DNA of 64,000 nucleotides from Terriglobales bacterium (lineage in GTDB: Bacteria; Acidobacteriota; Terriglobia; Terriglobales; Acidobacteriaceae): assembly GCA_025936825.1 (NCBI GenBank), contig JAICSO010000001.1, positions 496,001-560,000 on the forward strand, given 5' to 3'. Position numbers and translations under genes: made by a program. The notes beneath the pieces were generated by a model. It was not told the DNA's origin and made no database searches. It saw only the letters and a program-made list of their open reading frames with translations. Each line of letters opens with the position of its first letter. The first letter of the stretch is position 1. This document shows, piece after piece, positions 16,728-25,900 of the stretch.

Positions 16728-18014
16728 CTATGGCCGCTTATAGACCACTCCGCTTTTCATTACAAATTCGACTTTCTTCAGCACGCTGATGTCATTCAAC
16801 GGATTACCCGAGACCGCAATGACATCTGCGAAATATCCAGCTTTGAGTTGCCCGATCTGGCCTTCCCAATCGAGCAGCTTGGCGCCATTGATGAGGTCAG
16901 CCTGCAAAACTGCTAGCGGCGTCATGCCGTACTTCACCATCAACTCGAGTTCCCTGGCCTGTGTTCCGTGAGGGAATGGGCCAACGTCGGAGCCTACCGC
17001 CATGGGCACTCCCGCCGCAAGCTGCTTGCGAAACTCGCGCGCGTGCAGATCGAGCAGGTCTTTTTCGTGTTGCTCGGTTCCCGGCCTTAAAGGGTGAGAC
17101 ATGAAGTATTCAGAAATCGTAAACGTCGGGACTGCAAAGATGCCCTTCTCATGCATGAGCCGCATGGTTTCATCGCCAAGATGGTAGGCGTGGTCAATCG
17201 ACGCCACTCCGGCCTGTGCAGCATACAGAGTTCCGGGCTCGCCCGTGGCGTGAACGGCTACGCGTTTCCCCATGCGTGCAGCTTCGTGAACCGCAGCGGC
17301 AAGTTCCGCTTCCGAATACTGATAGGGAGTGGAAAGCTGCCCGTCACGAATTGTGTCGGGGCCAGTTTCGTAGATCTTGGTGAAGTCCGCGCCTTCTTTA
17401 AATTGTTCGCGCATGACCTCGATGAGTTGCTGCGCGTTGTTGGCGTAATCGGCATTAGGAAGCACGTGCTGTGCGGGGTTGTAGCCGATTGCGTCCTCGT
17501 GGCCGCCGAGGGTGTTTATGGCATTGCCGCTGATGCGCAGGCGTGGTCCGGGAATCTCGCCGCCATCGATGGCATCGCGCACGGCAGTGTCGGCTGGCCC
17601 GGCGCCCTCGGTGCCCATGTCACGCTCCGCAGTGAAGCCCGCCATCAGATCGTCGCGCGCAGCGACGGTGGCGATGATGGTGCGCTGCGGCACGGATTCT
17701 TCCACTGTTTGAAGGTCCTCTGCGCCGGGATGGAGGAAAAGATGAATGTGGGCGTCGATCAGCCCCGGAAGGAGAGTGCGGTCGCCGAGATCGACGACCT
17801 CAGCTCCGGCTGGCCGCTTCACTGACGGGCCAACTTCTGCAATACGATCCCCGCGAACCAGAACCTCGCCGGGGGTGATCATGCGGCCAGTTTCGACATC
17901 CAGAAGCCGCGCCGCGTGCAGAACGATGACGTGCGGAGATGATGATTGCGCGTGGATAGCGCCGCTCAGCAGAACCAGGGCGAGGACCGGGGCAAAGTAC
18001 CGACAGGTTTTCAT
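16728..18014 (-). CDS. Exported amidohydrolase (prolidase / imidazolonepropionase-like)
   Basis: A 428-residue metal-dependent hydrolase of the amidohydrolase superfamily with a Sec signal peptide (MKTCRYFAPVLALVLLSGAIHA). Metal-binding elements: HxH in DAHIHLFLHPG, a likely bridging lysine in DFTKIYETGPD, histidines in RVAVHATGEPG and SIDHAYHLGDE, and the final Asp in AVGSDVGPFPHG. These are typical of the organophosphorus-hydrolase-like Xaa-Pro and N-acyl amino acid carboxypeptidases often found exported in Acidobacteriota. Substrate not determined. It lies 55 bases downstream of the DUF4190 gene on the same strand. Confidence 0.85.
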   Translation of the reverse strand: MKTCRYFAPVLALVLLSGAIHAQSSSPHVIVLHAARLLDVETGRMITPGEVLVRGDRIAEVGPSVKRPAGAEVVDLGDRTLLPGLIDAHIHLFLHPGAEDLQTVEESVPQRTIIATVAARDDLMAGFTAERDMGTEGAGPADTAVRDAIDGGEIPGPRLRISGNAINTLGGHEDAIGYNPAQHVLPNADYANNAQQLIEVMREQFKEGADFTKIYETGPDTIRDGQLSTPYQYSEAELAAAVHEAARMGKRVAVHATGEPGTLYAAQAGVASIDHAYHLGDETMRLMHEKGIFAVPTFTISEYFMSHPLRPGTEQHEKDLLDLHAREFRKQLAAGVPMAVGSDVGPFPHGTQARELELMVKYGMTPLAVLQADLINGAKLLDWEGQIGQLKAGYFADVIAVSGNPLNDISVLKKVEFVMKSGVVYKRP

Positions 18015-18069
18015 ACTCGGTACGGGATAGTACCACCGTTCAGATCGAGCAAGCTCGGCGACCAGACTC

Positions 18070-18804
18070 TTACTCCGACGTCGCCCCGCCGGCTACGCAT
18101 TCCTCTACCGAGCCACTCGCATCAACTCGAATCACTCCTCCTTCGTCCGTACAAAAGGCACGAACACCGGTCTGGTTTCTTCGCACGGGTGCGGCGACGA
18201 TCTGGATCTTCGTGGCTGGCCCGGAATCAGCTTCGGCGGCACAATTCTGCAGATCGAGTCTGTATCCGCTGCGCTCGCCTGCAGCTAACCTGTTATCGAT
18301 CAGCCCCGCAGAAGAGAGGTCGGAGAGATTGCATGTGAATCCAACATCAGCATGTGTCTGGCTGTAGGCGACCTCTGCCTGATACAGGGTTCGAACCGAG
18401 GTTGCCGCCAAGGCTTCGTTGGCAGCCATTTTTGCCCGCAGCAAATTGGGAATAGCGATAGCAGCGATGATCAGAATGATCGGGATGAATACAACTCCCA
18501 AATAACCGAGGACGAGACCTGCAATCGCGAGCCCGCGTCCACCCACGCGTCCGGCGCTTTTCTTGATATCCGAGAGCGCCAGGTGACCAAGAATTATGGC
18601 GACGATGAACAATGGAAAGATGTTCACGATCCCGCAAATCAGGCTGCCGATCGCCTTGCCGCTAGTCTGAGGCGTGCCGACGTATGCTGGCGGTATCGCG
18701 CTCGAACCAGCTACGGGCGTGAGCGGTTGTTGCACGGGATTGCCACAATTCGAACAGAACTGAGTAGCAGGAGAAATCGGGGCGCCACATTTTGTGCAGT
18801 GCAA
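18070..18804 (-). CDS. Zinc-ribbon, DUF4190 and pilin-like fusion protein
   Basis: A 244-residue protein in three parts: an N-terminal zinc ribbon (CTKCGAPISPATQFCSNCG), two membrane spans of the DUF4190 type with the motif ILGHLALSDIKKSAGRVGGRG between them, and then a second hydrophobic helix that runs directly into a type IV pilin-like segment (AIAIPNLLRAKMAANEALA) followed by a globular domain with several cysteines that resembles pseudopilin C-terminal domains. No prepilin peptidase glycine site is expected in this position because the helix is preceded by membrane segments. The role is unknown; the pilin-like domain would face the periplasm. Confidence 0.72.
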   Translation of the reverse strand: MHCTKCGAPISPATQFCSNCGNPVQQPLTPVAGSSAIPPAYVGTPQTSGKAIGSLICGIVNIFPLFIVAIILGHLALSDIKKSAGRVGGRGLAIAGLVLGYLGVVFIPIILIIAAIAIPNLLRAKMAANEALAATSVRTLYQAEVAYSQTHADVGFTCNLSDLSSAGLIDNRLAAGERSGYRLDLQNCAAEADSGPATKIQIVAAPVRRNQTGVRAFCTDEGGVIRVDASGSVEECVAGGATSE

Positions 18805-18913
18805 CTGGACCTCCCGTTTTGAAATGCATGAATCTGCGTGGGGAATTGGCGCAACAATACGCCTCAGTGAAAGGAGCCGTCAACGGGAATGTGGTTGGGG
18901 CGAGGTTGCCTAG

Positions 18914-19696
18914 TTACTCTGACACTTTCTCGGGGGCTTTGAGGCCAAGCTCTTTCATCACCATTTGCAGGTCTTTCCACGTTTCTTTCTTCTGCCGCGG
19001 ATCCCGCAACAGAAACGCGGGGTGATAGGTTACCGCCAGCTTGGTGCCGCGAAAGTCATACCAGTGGCCGCGGAGCTCCGACATGGGAGCATTTACCGCA
19101 AGAAGAGTCTTCGCGGCGACGGCACCGAGCGCCACAATTGCTTTTGGTGAAATTACTTTGATCTGCTGCATGAGAAACGGCGAGCAGGTTTCACATTCAT
19201 CGCGCTCAGGCGTGCGATTGCCCGGCGGACGGCACTTGATGATATTTGCGATATAAACGTCCTCGCGCTGCAGGCCCATCGCCTTGATCATGTTGTTCAG
19301 GAGTTGGCCCGCGCGGCCGACGAAAGGCTCGCCCTGTTCGTCTTCATCTGCTCCGGGAGCTTCGCCGATGAACATCAGTTCGGCATTCGGATTTCCGACC
19401 CCAAAGACAATTTGCTTCCGTCCTTGCTTGTGAAGGCGACAGCGGGTGCAGTCGCCAATTTCTTCGCGGATCATGCGGAGAGCGGCGGGACGGTCTACGG
19501 CTGGCGGTGCTGCGATTGCGGCTCTGGGCATTTGAGGAGCGGTCTCCGTGAGTTCGGGAATATTTTGTTCCACAGCAACTGCGGAAGGAATATCGTGCGG
19601 TGCACGACGGTAAAAATCGTAAATACCAAGTTCGTTGTAGTAGCGAAGACGGTCGGCGAAAGCTTTGCGCGTTTGCGAATCGAGAACTTCAGCCAT
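18914..19696 (-). CDS. udgA: Uracil-DNA glycosylase, family 4 (iron-sulfur)
   Basis: A 260-residue base-excision repair enzyme. Family 4 motifs are present: motif [21 protein letters not shown], the downstream HPAFLLRD motif, and cysteines for a 4Fe-4S cluster in [10 protein letters not shown] and the ECETC segment. About 75 extra residues precede the catalytic domain and are Pro/Ala-rich, a frequent feature in this group. The frame is open to 19846, but the ATG at 19694-19696 (MAEVLDSQ) is the likely start. Divergent from the MocR gene. Confidence 0.9.
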   Translation of the reverse strand: MAEVLDSQTRKAFADRLRYYNELGIYDFYRRAPHDIPSAVAVEQNIPELTETAPQMPRAAIAAPPAVDRPAALRMIREEIGDCTRCRLHKQGRKQIVFGVGNPNAELMFIGEAPGADEDEQGEPFVGRAGQLLNNMIKAMGLQREDVYIANIIKCRPPGNRTPERDECETCSPFLMQQIKVISPKAIVALGAVAAKTLLAVNAPMSELRGHWYDFRGTKLAVTYHPAFLLRDPRQKKETWKDLQMVMKELGLKAPEKVSE

Positions 19697-19863
19697 TGGG
19701 TTGGATTCTACTACTTGGTTCGCAGTGGAAACTCTGCGGACTGTTTTATCACGGGACATTTGAGGTACGTACAGGAAATGCCAGGCGAATGTCCGCATCA
19801 AAATAGTCGGCTCAGCTGCTGCTTGACGACGTTTCCATATGACCATTATGATCGCCTTCCAAC

Positions 19864-21330
19864 GTGAAACGAGTACCCTCCGGAATTATCCCCGTCATCT
19901 CGGTCGACAGGAAGTCTGCAGACGCGCTCTATCAGCAGATTTACGACGCGTACCGCGGCGCGATTGTGGGCCGAACGCTGCGGCCAGGGCAACGTGTGCC
20001 TTCCACTCGCATGCTGGCGGATGAGCTGGGTATTTCGCGCATACCAATTCTGAACGCGTATTCGCAGCTTCTCGCGGAAGGATATTTCGAGAGCCGCGTG
20101 GGATCGGGCACGGTGGTCTCGCGATCGCTGCCAGACCAGACTCCTGCACCGCATGTGCGAAGCGCGCGTCCAGAGAAGTCCAAGCCCGAAGCACGCCGGA
20201 TCTCCAAGAGGACAACCTCCGTTGACAAGAACGTACCGTGGCGCCGCGGCTGGGGCCCCTTCGGAGTGAGCCAAGTCGCATTTGAGCATTTTCCATTTCC
20301 GGTGTGGAACCGGCTGATCACGCGGCAGAGCCGGCACAGTTATGCGAAGTCGATGGACTACGGCGATCCACTCGGGCTCAGGAAGCTGCGCACTGCGATC
20401 GCGAATTACGTTCGGACTGCGAGAGGGGTGCGCTGCGAGGATGAGCAGATCATGATCGTGAGCGGTTCGCAGCAGGCGCTCGAGATTACGACGCGCGTCC
20501 TGCTCGACCCCGGAGATTCGGTGTGGATGGAAGACCCGGGCTACCGGTTCGCATACCGCGTGTTCGGATTTCACGGCTGCAAAGTGGTTCCGGTCCCGGT
20601 AGATCACGAAGGATTAAATGTTGCGGCGGGAATACGCTCGGCACGACAGGCGCGAGCTGCATTGGTGACGCCCTCGCATCAATATCCGCTAGGCGTCACC
20701 ATGAGCGCTTCGCGACGATTGCAGTTGCTTGCGTGGGCGGAGCAGGCGGGCTCGTGGATCATCGAGGACGACTACGACAGCGAATACCGGTACGAAAGCA
20801 TGCCGATCGCTTCATTACAGGGACTCGATCACCATGCTCGGGTAATTTACATCGGAACTTTCAGCAAAGTGATGTTTCCGTCGCTGCGCCTGGGATACAT
20901 CGTTCTTCCGGTGGACCTGGTGGAGGCCTTCCATGCAGTGCGGCTATCCATGGACATCGGACCGTCCCACTTCTTTCAGGCGGTGCTCGCAGATTTCATC
21001 GGCGAGGGCCACTTCTCGCGACATATCCGGAGAATGCGAGTGGTGTACGGCGAGCGGCGTAGCGCGTTGATCGAAAGCATACGCAAAGAATTCGGCAGCG
21101 AGGCGGAGGTCACGGGCGGGCAGGCCGGAATGCATTTGTCCATGGCGCTGACCGGGATTCGCGATCGCGAGATTGCTTTGCGGGCCGCAGACGAGAATCT
21201 GTGGCTGGTGCCGCTCTCCTCTTCTTATCTGACGAAGCCGCAGCGGCCCGGCTTCATCCTTGGCTTCGGAAGCACAAGTGCAGAACAGATGCCCGCAGCG
21301 GTACGCAAAATGAGCGCGCTCATCCGCTGA
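19864..21330 (+). CDS. MocR/PdxR-family transcriptional regulator (GntR-aminotransferase fusion)
   Basis: A 488-residue regulator: a GntR winged helix at about residues 10-80 (ALYQQIYDAYRGAI ... GQRVPSTRMLADELGISR) joined by a linker to a class I aminotransferase-like domain. The PLP lysine is in YIGTFSKVMFPSLRLGY (about K335), so PLP binding is expected. Known MocR proteins sense PLP or amino-compound aldimines (PdxR, GabR) and usually act on a neighbouring divergent gene. Here the divergent neighbour is udgA and no PLP or GABA gene is adjacent, so the target is unclear. Start is GTG at 19864. Confidence 0.88.
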   Translation: MKRVPSGIIPVISVDRKSADALYQQIYDAYRGAIVGRTLRPGQRVPSTRMLADELGISRIPILNAYSQLLAEGYFESRVGSGTVVSRSLPDQTPAPHVRSARPEKSKPEARRISKRTTSVDKNVPWRRGWGPFGVSQVAFEHFPFPVWNRLITRQSRHSYAKSMDYGDPLGLRKLRTAIANYVRTARGVRCEDEQIMIVSGSQQALEITTRVLLDPGDSVWMEDPGYRFAYRVFGFHGCKVVPVPVDHEGLNVAAGIRSARQARAALVTPSHQYPLGVTMSASRRLQLLAWAEQAGSWIIEDDYDSEYRYESMPIASLQGLDHHARVIYIGTFSKVMFPSLRLGYIVLPVDLVEAFHAVRLSMDIGPSHFFQAVLADFIGEGHFSRHIRRMRVVYGERRSALIESIRKEFGSEAEVTGGQAGMHLSMALTGIRDREIALRAADENLWLVPLSSSYLTKPQRPGFILGFGSTSAEQMPAAVRKMSALIR

Positions 21331-21706
21331 CCTCGGTCAGCACTAATCCGAAATTGCCAATCCCGCCGGAAGGCTCGCATGAACATCCGTCGTCGAAGGG
21401 TCAGAAAGGACTTCCGGCGGGCGTGCCTCTGTATCACCACACTGACCTATGAAGGTGGCCCTATCAATATCCGCTTCTGAAGGGGCTTCTATAGCCATTT
21501 TGGGGGGGTAAAACCTAAAGAACTGGCTGGTTTGGTGTTCACGGGATAGTGTTCGATCTGTGGAAAGGGCCAACTCACCGAACGCCAGCATCGGCCGAAC
21601 CCATTGGCGATCAGGATCATAGGGGAATGTGACCGCGGTCACAGCCGTCCGGCGTCTTGCACAGCAGAATCGGAAAAACATTCGTTCCCGGCGAACTGGA
21701 GGATCT
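21331..21706. other. Intergenic region upstream of the acyl-CoA dehydrogenase operon
   Basis: No gene is supported in these 376 bases; small frames on both strands lack homology-like features. The region holds a run of seven G at about 21502 and a perfect CRP-like palindrome near its right end (listed separately). Confidence 0.4.
21628..21643. promoter_or_regulatory. CRP/FNR-family operator, perfect palindrome
   Basis: The 16 bases TGTGACCGCGGTCACA fit TGTGA-N6-TCACA exactly and are a perfect palindrome even across the spacer. It ends about 63 bases before the acyl-CoA dehydrogenase ATG, a typical place for an activator or repressor of the CRP superfamily. No crp gene is in the window. Confidence 0.65.
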
Positions 21707-23920
21707 ATGGCAACTGCGATTCTGACTGAGCGAGAGACACTACGCACCTTGCCTTCCGACGCTGCCCGCCAGGTGCAGTGGGGATTCGCAGACCGATTTG
21801 ACCTGCAGATGCTGGTGCAATCGGCGCGGTCCGTCGCGCGCGGGCCGGTCGCCAGGCTCGTCGCGCAGGGAGGAAGGAATTCTCACGAGTGGACCGCCGG
21901 GAAGGCGGAGTTGCTGGAGGCGTTCGACTCTTCTGGTATCACGGCGGTTTTCATGGATCCGGAAGAAGGCGGCTTGTTTGCCGGGCCGAAGAATCTTGCA
22001 CTGGCGCTGGTTGCCTTCGAACTGGCGTGGGTGGATGGCGGAGCTGCGACTGCGAGTTTGGCGGGGTGTCTCGCGCTGGCCCCCATCCATGAGCGCGGAA
22101 CTCCTGAACAACAGCAGCATTACATGAGGCTGGCGGCTCCGACCAAACCGGGAGAGGATCGCAAGCCGCTGCGAGGGGCATTTTGCCTGACCGAGCCGAT
22201 CCCATATGTAGGTGTCGATACGGGCATGCTCAACGGTAAGGTGCGCGTTGCCGAGTGGAATGCGGGCGAGGAGCCCCTGCTGCAGGTGGAGAAGCGCGGG
22301 CGCTTCATCACCAATATCGGATTCGCCAACTTCGTGACGGCTGCAGTGGATTCGGATGACGAGCGAATCAACGGCAGCTGCATGGTGATTCTCGAAGAAG
22401 GTGATCCGGGGATCTTCGACCGGGGCACACCGACAAAGAAGATGGTGCACCAGTTGTCGTCGACGGGAGACCCGATATTCAATTTGCAGGTTCCGGCGAG
22501 CAGGATCGTCGGCGGTTACGACCTGCAGGACGGCGTCATTGTTCCGCGCTACAGCCATAGCGAGGTGATTGAAGCAGTATTTCGCCGTACCCGAGTGACA
22601 GTGGGCGTGATGACGTCGGCAAAGTTGCTGTCGGCGGTCGAGCCGGTGATTCGCTATCAGCGTGGCAGGTTCCGCGGCGCAGAAACCGCCACACCGGGAT
22701 CGGTGCGCTATGAACTTGGGCTGCAGGCGCGGCAGGACGCCTTACACCGGTTAGTAGACGTCTGGGCGACGGGTGAGGCGAGCGCGTCACTGGCGTTTGC
22801 AGCAGCACGGGCATTCGATGAACTTGATCCGCTGGAAAAGGAGTTCGAACAGCTCTGCGTGTCTGAAGGAGTGAGCGGGGCGAAGGCGCGGTCGAAATTT
22901 GTGCGTGAAGCGTCGGAGCGCGCGGCTGAGTTGCTGAGCTTGCCGGCAAAGGATCCTCGACGCGAACAAGTGCATTCTGACCTGCCGTTGCGCTTTTCGA
23001 TGCTGGATTCGCTGGCAGACGTCCTCTGTCCGGCGGCGAAGTTATGGAACACCGGCTGGGGCGCCCAGATGATGCGCGAAGCGGTCAGCCTGATGGGTGG
23101 TTATGGGATCACGGAAGATTGCCCAGGGTTCCTCGGTAATAAGTGGATGGATGCGCAACTCGAGGCGACGTACGAAGGGCCGGAAGCGGTGCAGCGTCGG
23201 CAGCTTTCGATCACGATGACAAACCCGTTGTTCCTGTCTCAGATGCGCAGTTGGATTCGAGAAATGCGGACGATCGCGTCGGACCATCCGGGCACCGGCG
23301 CATGCGCGTTGGCGACGGCGATGAGCATGTGGATGTGGACGCTGGATCATCTGCAGCACGGGAAAGACGCGGATGGAAGCAAGCTGTATCAAAGCGCGCG
23401 CCAGGGAGTGACGTTCCCGCTGGCAGACGCGCTGTGCTGGCTGATAGCGGCGCGATGCCAAATCCTGGATGTGCTTCGACTCGAAGAGCAGGGCGCGCAG
23501 GATCCTGCAGTCTCGGAAGGGCTGAATGGGCTGGTGAATTTCCTCAGCGATCTGAGCCACGTGCAAACGGCGCGGGCAAGTGGTGAGGTGGCGCGAATCT
23601 GCGCAGAGTTGGTGTTCGGATACAACCGGCATCCGGCGTGGGATGAGGAAGGCGCGCGCGGCTGCTGGCACGAAGATGAACTCGAAGCAATCGAGAGCAT
23701 CATGCCGGGTGTGGGTTCATATGCCTTCGACGTCATTAATAACGATGGTTCGCATCCGCAGAAGGCTGGGCCGTGTGCGAAGTGCGATCGGGAGCGGCCA
23801 TTTTTAACCCTGCACACGAAGCTTGATGGATGCTTGACGGGAGCACGGCTGGCGAAAGACAGAGCGGCGGAAGCCATCTCGAAGATCATGATTCCGGAAG
23901 CGTTGGACTATCCCGCATGA
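21707..23920 (+). CDS. Acyl-CoA dehydrogenase family protein, long form
   Basis: A 737-residue flavoprotein. The N-terminal and middle acyl-CoA dehydrogenase domains are visible (FMDPEEGGLFAGPKNLALALVAFELAWVDGG; then CLTEPIPYVGVDTG; the middle-domain beta strands around TNIGFANFVTAAVDSDD), and the helical C-terminal domain includes MMREAVSLMGGYGITEDCPG near residue 455. About 230 additional residues follow, ending with a CAKCDRERPF motif, longer than the 380-600 residues of most members. Catalyses alpha,beta-dehydrogenation of an acyl-CoA, passing electrons to ETF, whose genes follow. The ATG at 21707 has GGAGGAT in front; its TGA overlaps the ETF-QO start. Confidence 0.85.
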   Translation: MATAILTERETLRTLPSDAARQVQWGFADRFDLQMLVQSARSVARGPVARLVAQGGRNSHEWTAGKAELLEAFDSSGITAVFMDPEEGGLFAGPKNLALALVAFELAWVDGGAATASLAGCLALAPIHERGTPEQQQHYMRLAAPTKPGEDRKPLRGAFCLTEPIPYVGVDTGMLNGKVRVAEWNAGEEPLLQVEKRGRFITNIGFANFVTAAVDSDDERINGSCMVILEEGDPGIFDRGTPTKKMVHQLSSTGDPIFNLQVPASRIVGGYDLQDGVIVPRYSHSEVIEAVFRRTRVTVGVMTSAKLLSAVEPVIRYQRGRFRGAETATPGSVRYELGLQARQDALHRLVDVWATGEASASLAFAAARAFDELDPLEKEFEQLCVSEGVSGAKARSKFVREASERAAELLSLPAKDPRREQVHSDLPLRFSMLDSLADVLCPAAKLWNTGWGAQMMREAVSLMGGYGITEDCPGFLGNKWMDAQLEATYEGPEAVQRRQLSITMTNPLFLSQMRSWIREMRTIASDHPGTGACALATAMSMWMWTLDHLQHGKDADGSKLYQSARQGVTFPLADALCWLIAARCQILDVLRLEEQGAQDPAVSEGLNGLVNFLSDLSHVQTARASGEVARICAELVFGYNRHPAWDEEGARGCWHEDELEAIESIMPGVGSYAFDVINNDGSHPQKAGPCAKCDRERPFLTLHTKLDGCLTGARLAKDRAAEAISKIMIPEALDYPA

Positions 23921-25761
23921 GTCTTGCTCATCCAGAAATGTTGGCACACACCGAGCGACAGCAGATGTCGGTCGACATCGCAGGAGTGGGCTTCGGGCCA
24001 GCGATGGCGGGGTTCCTCTACACGCTCTCGCGCAATCTGTTGAACGAGGACGGCTCACCACGTTTCGAAAGCAATGTCGCGCATGGCATGCCGTTGCAGG
24101 TGATCTGCTATGAGCGCGCGGACGGACTGGGATTCGGTGTTTCTGGCGCAGTGACGAAAGCGCGGGGGATTCGCGCGAGCTTTCCGGAAACTGATCTGTC
24201 GCAGATCCCCATGGCTGTGCCGGTGCGCAGCGAGAAGTTGGTTTATCTGCTCGATCCTGTTGGCGCAAGCCGAAGATCGCTGGGAATTCGAGCCGTTGAC
24301 GGGTTGCTCAAGATCCTCGGCGCCGGTGTGGGGCTGCGCGACAGCGCCGTCGAAGCGCCATTCATCCCTTCGTTCATGAATAAGCATGGAGGGATGATTC
24401 TCTCGCTCGGGCAATTCAATCAGTGGGTCAGCGACCAGATCGCAGGCACGGGTACCGTCCAAATCTGGCCGGGCATGCCGGTAAGCGAACCATTGTTCAA
24501 GGGCGATCAGGTTAACGGGATTCGCCTCGTCGACCAAGGCATGGCCCCCGATGGCAAACACGGGGAAGGTTTGACGCTCGGCATGGATATTCATGCGGGG
24601 CTGACCGTTGTTGCCGATGGTCCTGTGGGAGCCGTGGGGCAACATCTGGATCGCCACTTTGGGCTGCCTATGGGGCATGCACACAGAGAGTGGGCGCTCG
24701 GCATGAAGATGGTGGTCGAACTTCGAGAAGATTGCGACCTCGAGCCTGGAGCTGTGCTGCACACCATTGGATTTCCCGAGCCAGAGATATTCGGGTTCTT
24801 GTATGTGCATCCAGAGCGGCTGGCGTCGGTGGGAATCTTCATTCCTTCATGGTTCCGCAGTCCCGTGCGGACGGCCTACCGGTATTTGCAGCATTTCATT
24901 CAACATCCTTATTTATGCAAGCATTTGCAAGGTGGAACCCTGAAGTCCTGGGGCGCCAAGTCTCTGCAGGAGTCAGGCCGGCATGGCGAGCCATTTCTCG
25001 CGGGCGATGGATATGTTCGGATCGGAGAAGGTTCGGGCAGCACGAACGTTCTCGCGGGTTCTGGCGTGGATGAAGCGTGGACGACTGGAGCTCAGCTCGG
25101 TGAAGCGGTGCTCGAGTTGATTGAACAGAAGAAGGCGTTCACACGAAAGAATCTCGAGCGAAGTTATGTGAGGCGGCGTCGGGAGAGCTGGGTGGAGCAC
25201 GAGGCGAACGTCGCAGCGAACTCGCGAAACGGATTTCAGTACGGTGTGTTGCGGGGAATGATCGGCATGGCGCTCGCCGGGTTCACGCGTGGAGTGATTG
25301 CGTTTCCGGCGAGGAAGCGGCAGGGACGCCTGAGTTCGTTAGGTGAACGGTGTGCAGGGCGCATCTCACCGGAGGAATTGCAGCAAATCCAGAAGGAGTG
25401 CGCGGCATCTGGAGCCCCGCTGCACGACCGCATTATGGACCGGTTCGGGTGGCCGCCGATTCAGTGCGATGGGCGACTGCTGATCTCGCATCAGGACGCG
25501 CTGTTGCTGGGTGGCAGCGTGCAGGCGCCTCCCGGCTATGCCAATCACGTGATATTCGCGCGTCCCGCGTTGTGCAAAGACTGCGAACCGAAATTGTGCG
25601 TGGAGATGTGCTCGGGACAGGCGATCACGCGGGGGGAAAATGGCGTGCCGGCGTTCGACCGCGAGAAGTGTGTCTACTGCGGCGCGTGCCTGTGGAACTG
25701 CCCGAGCGGGAATATCGAGTTCAAGGCGGGTGCGGGAGGGTTGCATTCGGCGTTGAATTGA
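23917..25761 (+). CDS. Electron-transfer flavoprotein:ubiquinone oxidoreductase-like protein
   Basis: A 614-residue ETF-QO/FixC-type protein. The N-terminal FAD fold begins with VDIAGVGFGPAMAGF; a later FAD segment is VLAGSGVDEAWTTGAQLGEAVLE. The C-terminus carries a ferredoxin-like domain with two cysteine groups (CKDCEPKLCVEMC and CVYCGACLWNCPSG), which in this family hold one 4Fe-4S cluster. It would move electrons from reduced ETF into the quinone pool at the membrane. The ATG overlaps the acyl-CoA dehydrogenase stop by ATGA. The ETF subunits follow after a repeat-rich 140-base gap. Confidence 0.86.
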   Translation: MSLAHPEMLAHTERQQMSVDIAGVGFGPAMAGFLYTLSRNLLNEDGSPRFESNVAHGMPLQVICYERADGLGFGVSGAVTKARGIRASFPETDLSQIPMAVPVRSEKLVYLLDPVGASRRSLGIRAVDGLLKILGAGVGLRDSAVEAPFIPSFMNKHGGMILSLGQFNQWVSDQIAGTGTVQIWPGMPVSEPLFKGDQVNGIRLVDQGMAPDGKHGEGLTLGMDIHAGLTVVADGPVGAVGQHLDRHFGLPMGHAHREWALGMKMVVELREDCDLEPGAVLHTIGFPEPEIFGFLYVHPERLASVGIFIPSWFRSPVRTAYRYLQHFIQHPYLCKHLQGGTLKSWGAKSLQESGRHGEPFLAGDGYVRIGEGSGSTNVLAGSGVDEAWTTGAQLGEAVLELIEQKKAFTRKNLERSYVRRRRESWVEHEANVAANSRNGFQYGVLRGMIGMALAGFTRGVIAFPARKRQGRLSSLGERCAGRISPEELQQIQKECAASGAPLHDRIMDRFGWPPIQCDGRLLISHQDALLLGGSVQAPPGYANHVIFARPALCKDCEPKLCVEMCSGQAITRGENGVPAFDREKCVYCGACLWNCPSGNIEFKAGAGGLHSALN

Positions 25762-25891
25762 AAGTTTCGAGTTTCAAGTTTCGAGACCAATCATTAGGGG
25801 CGTCATCCCGAGCGTGAACCGCAGTCTTTTTGAAATTCGAAACTTTGAAACTTGAAACCCTGAAATCTTGAAACCTTGAAACCTTGAAACC
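25757..25891. repeat. GAAAC-type intergenic repeat with self-complementary arms
   Basis: Left arm 25757-25786 is made of GTTTC units (AGTTTCGAGTTTCAAGTTTCGAG) and the right arm 25831-25891 of GAAAC units, so the arms are complementary and could form a long hairpin. The right arm ends in three exact tandem copies of TTGAAACC at 25868-25891. Located between ETF-QO and etfB. Confidence 0.7.
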
Positions 25892-25900
25892 TCACAACCT

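Noticed and set aside
25831-25891. Possible CRISPR array from TTGAAACC units
   Set aside because: Units are 8 bases with no spacers of constant length and no cas genes nearby; better described as a simple intergenic repeat.
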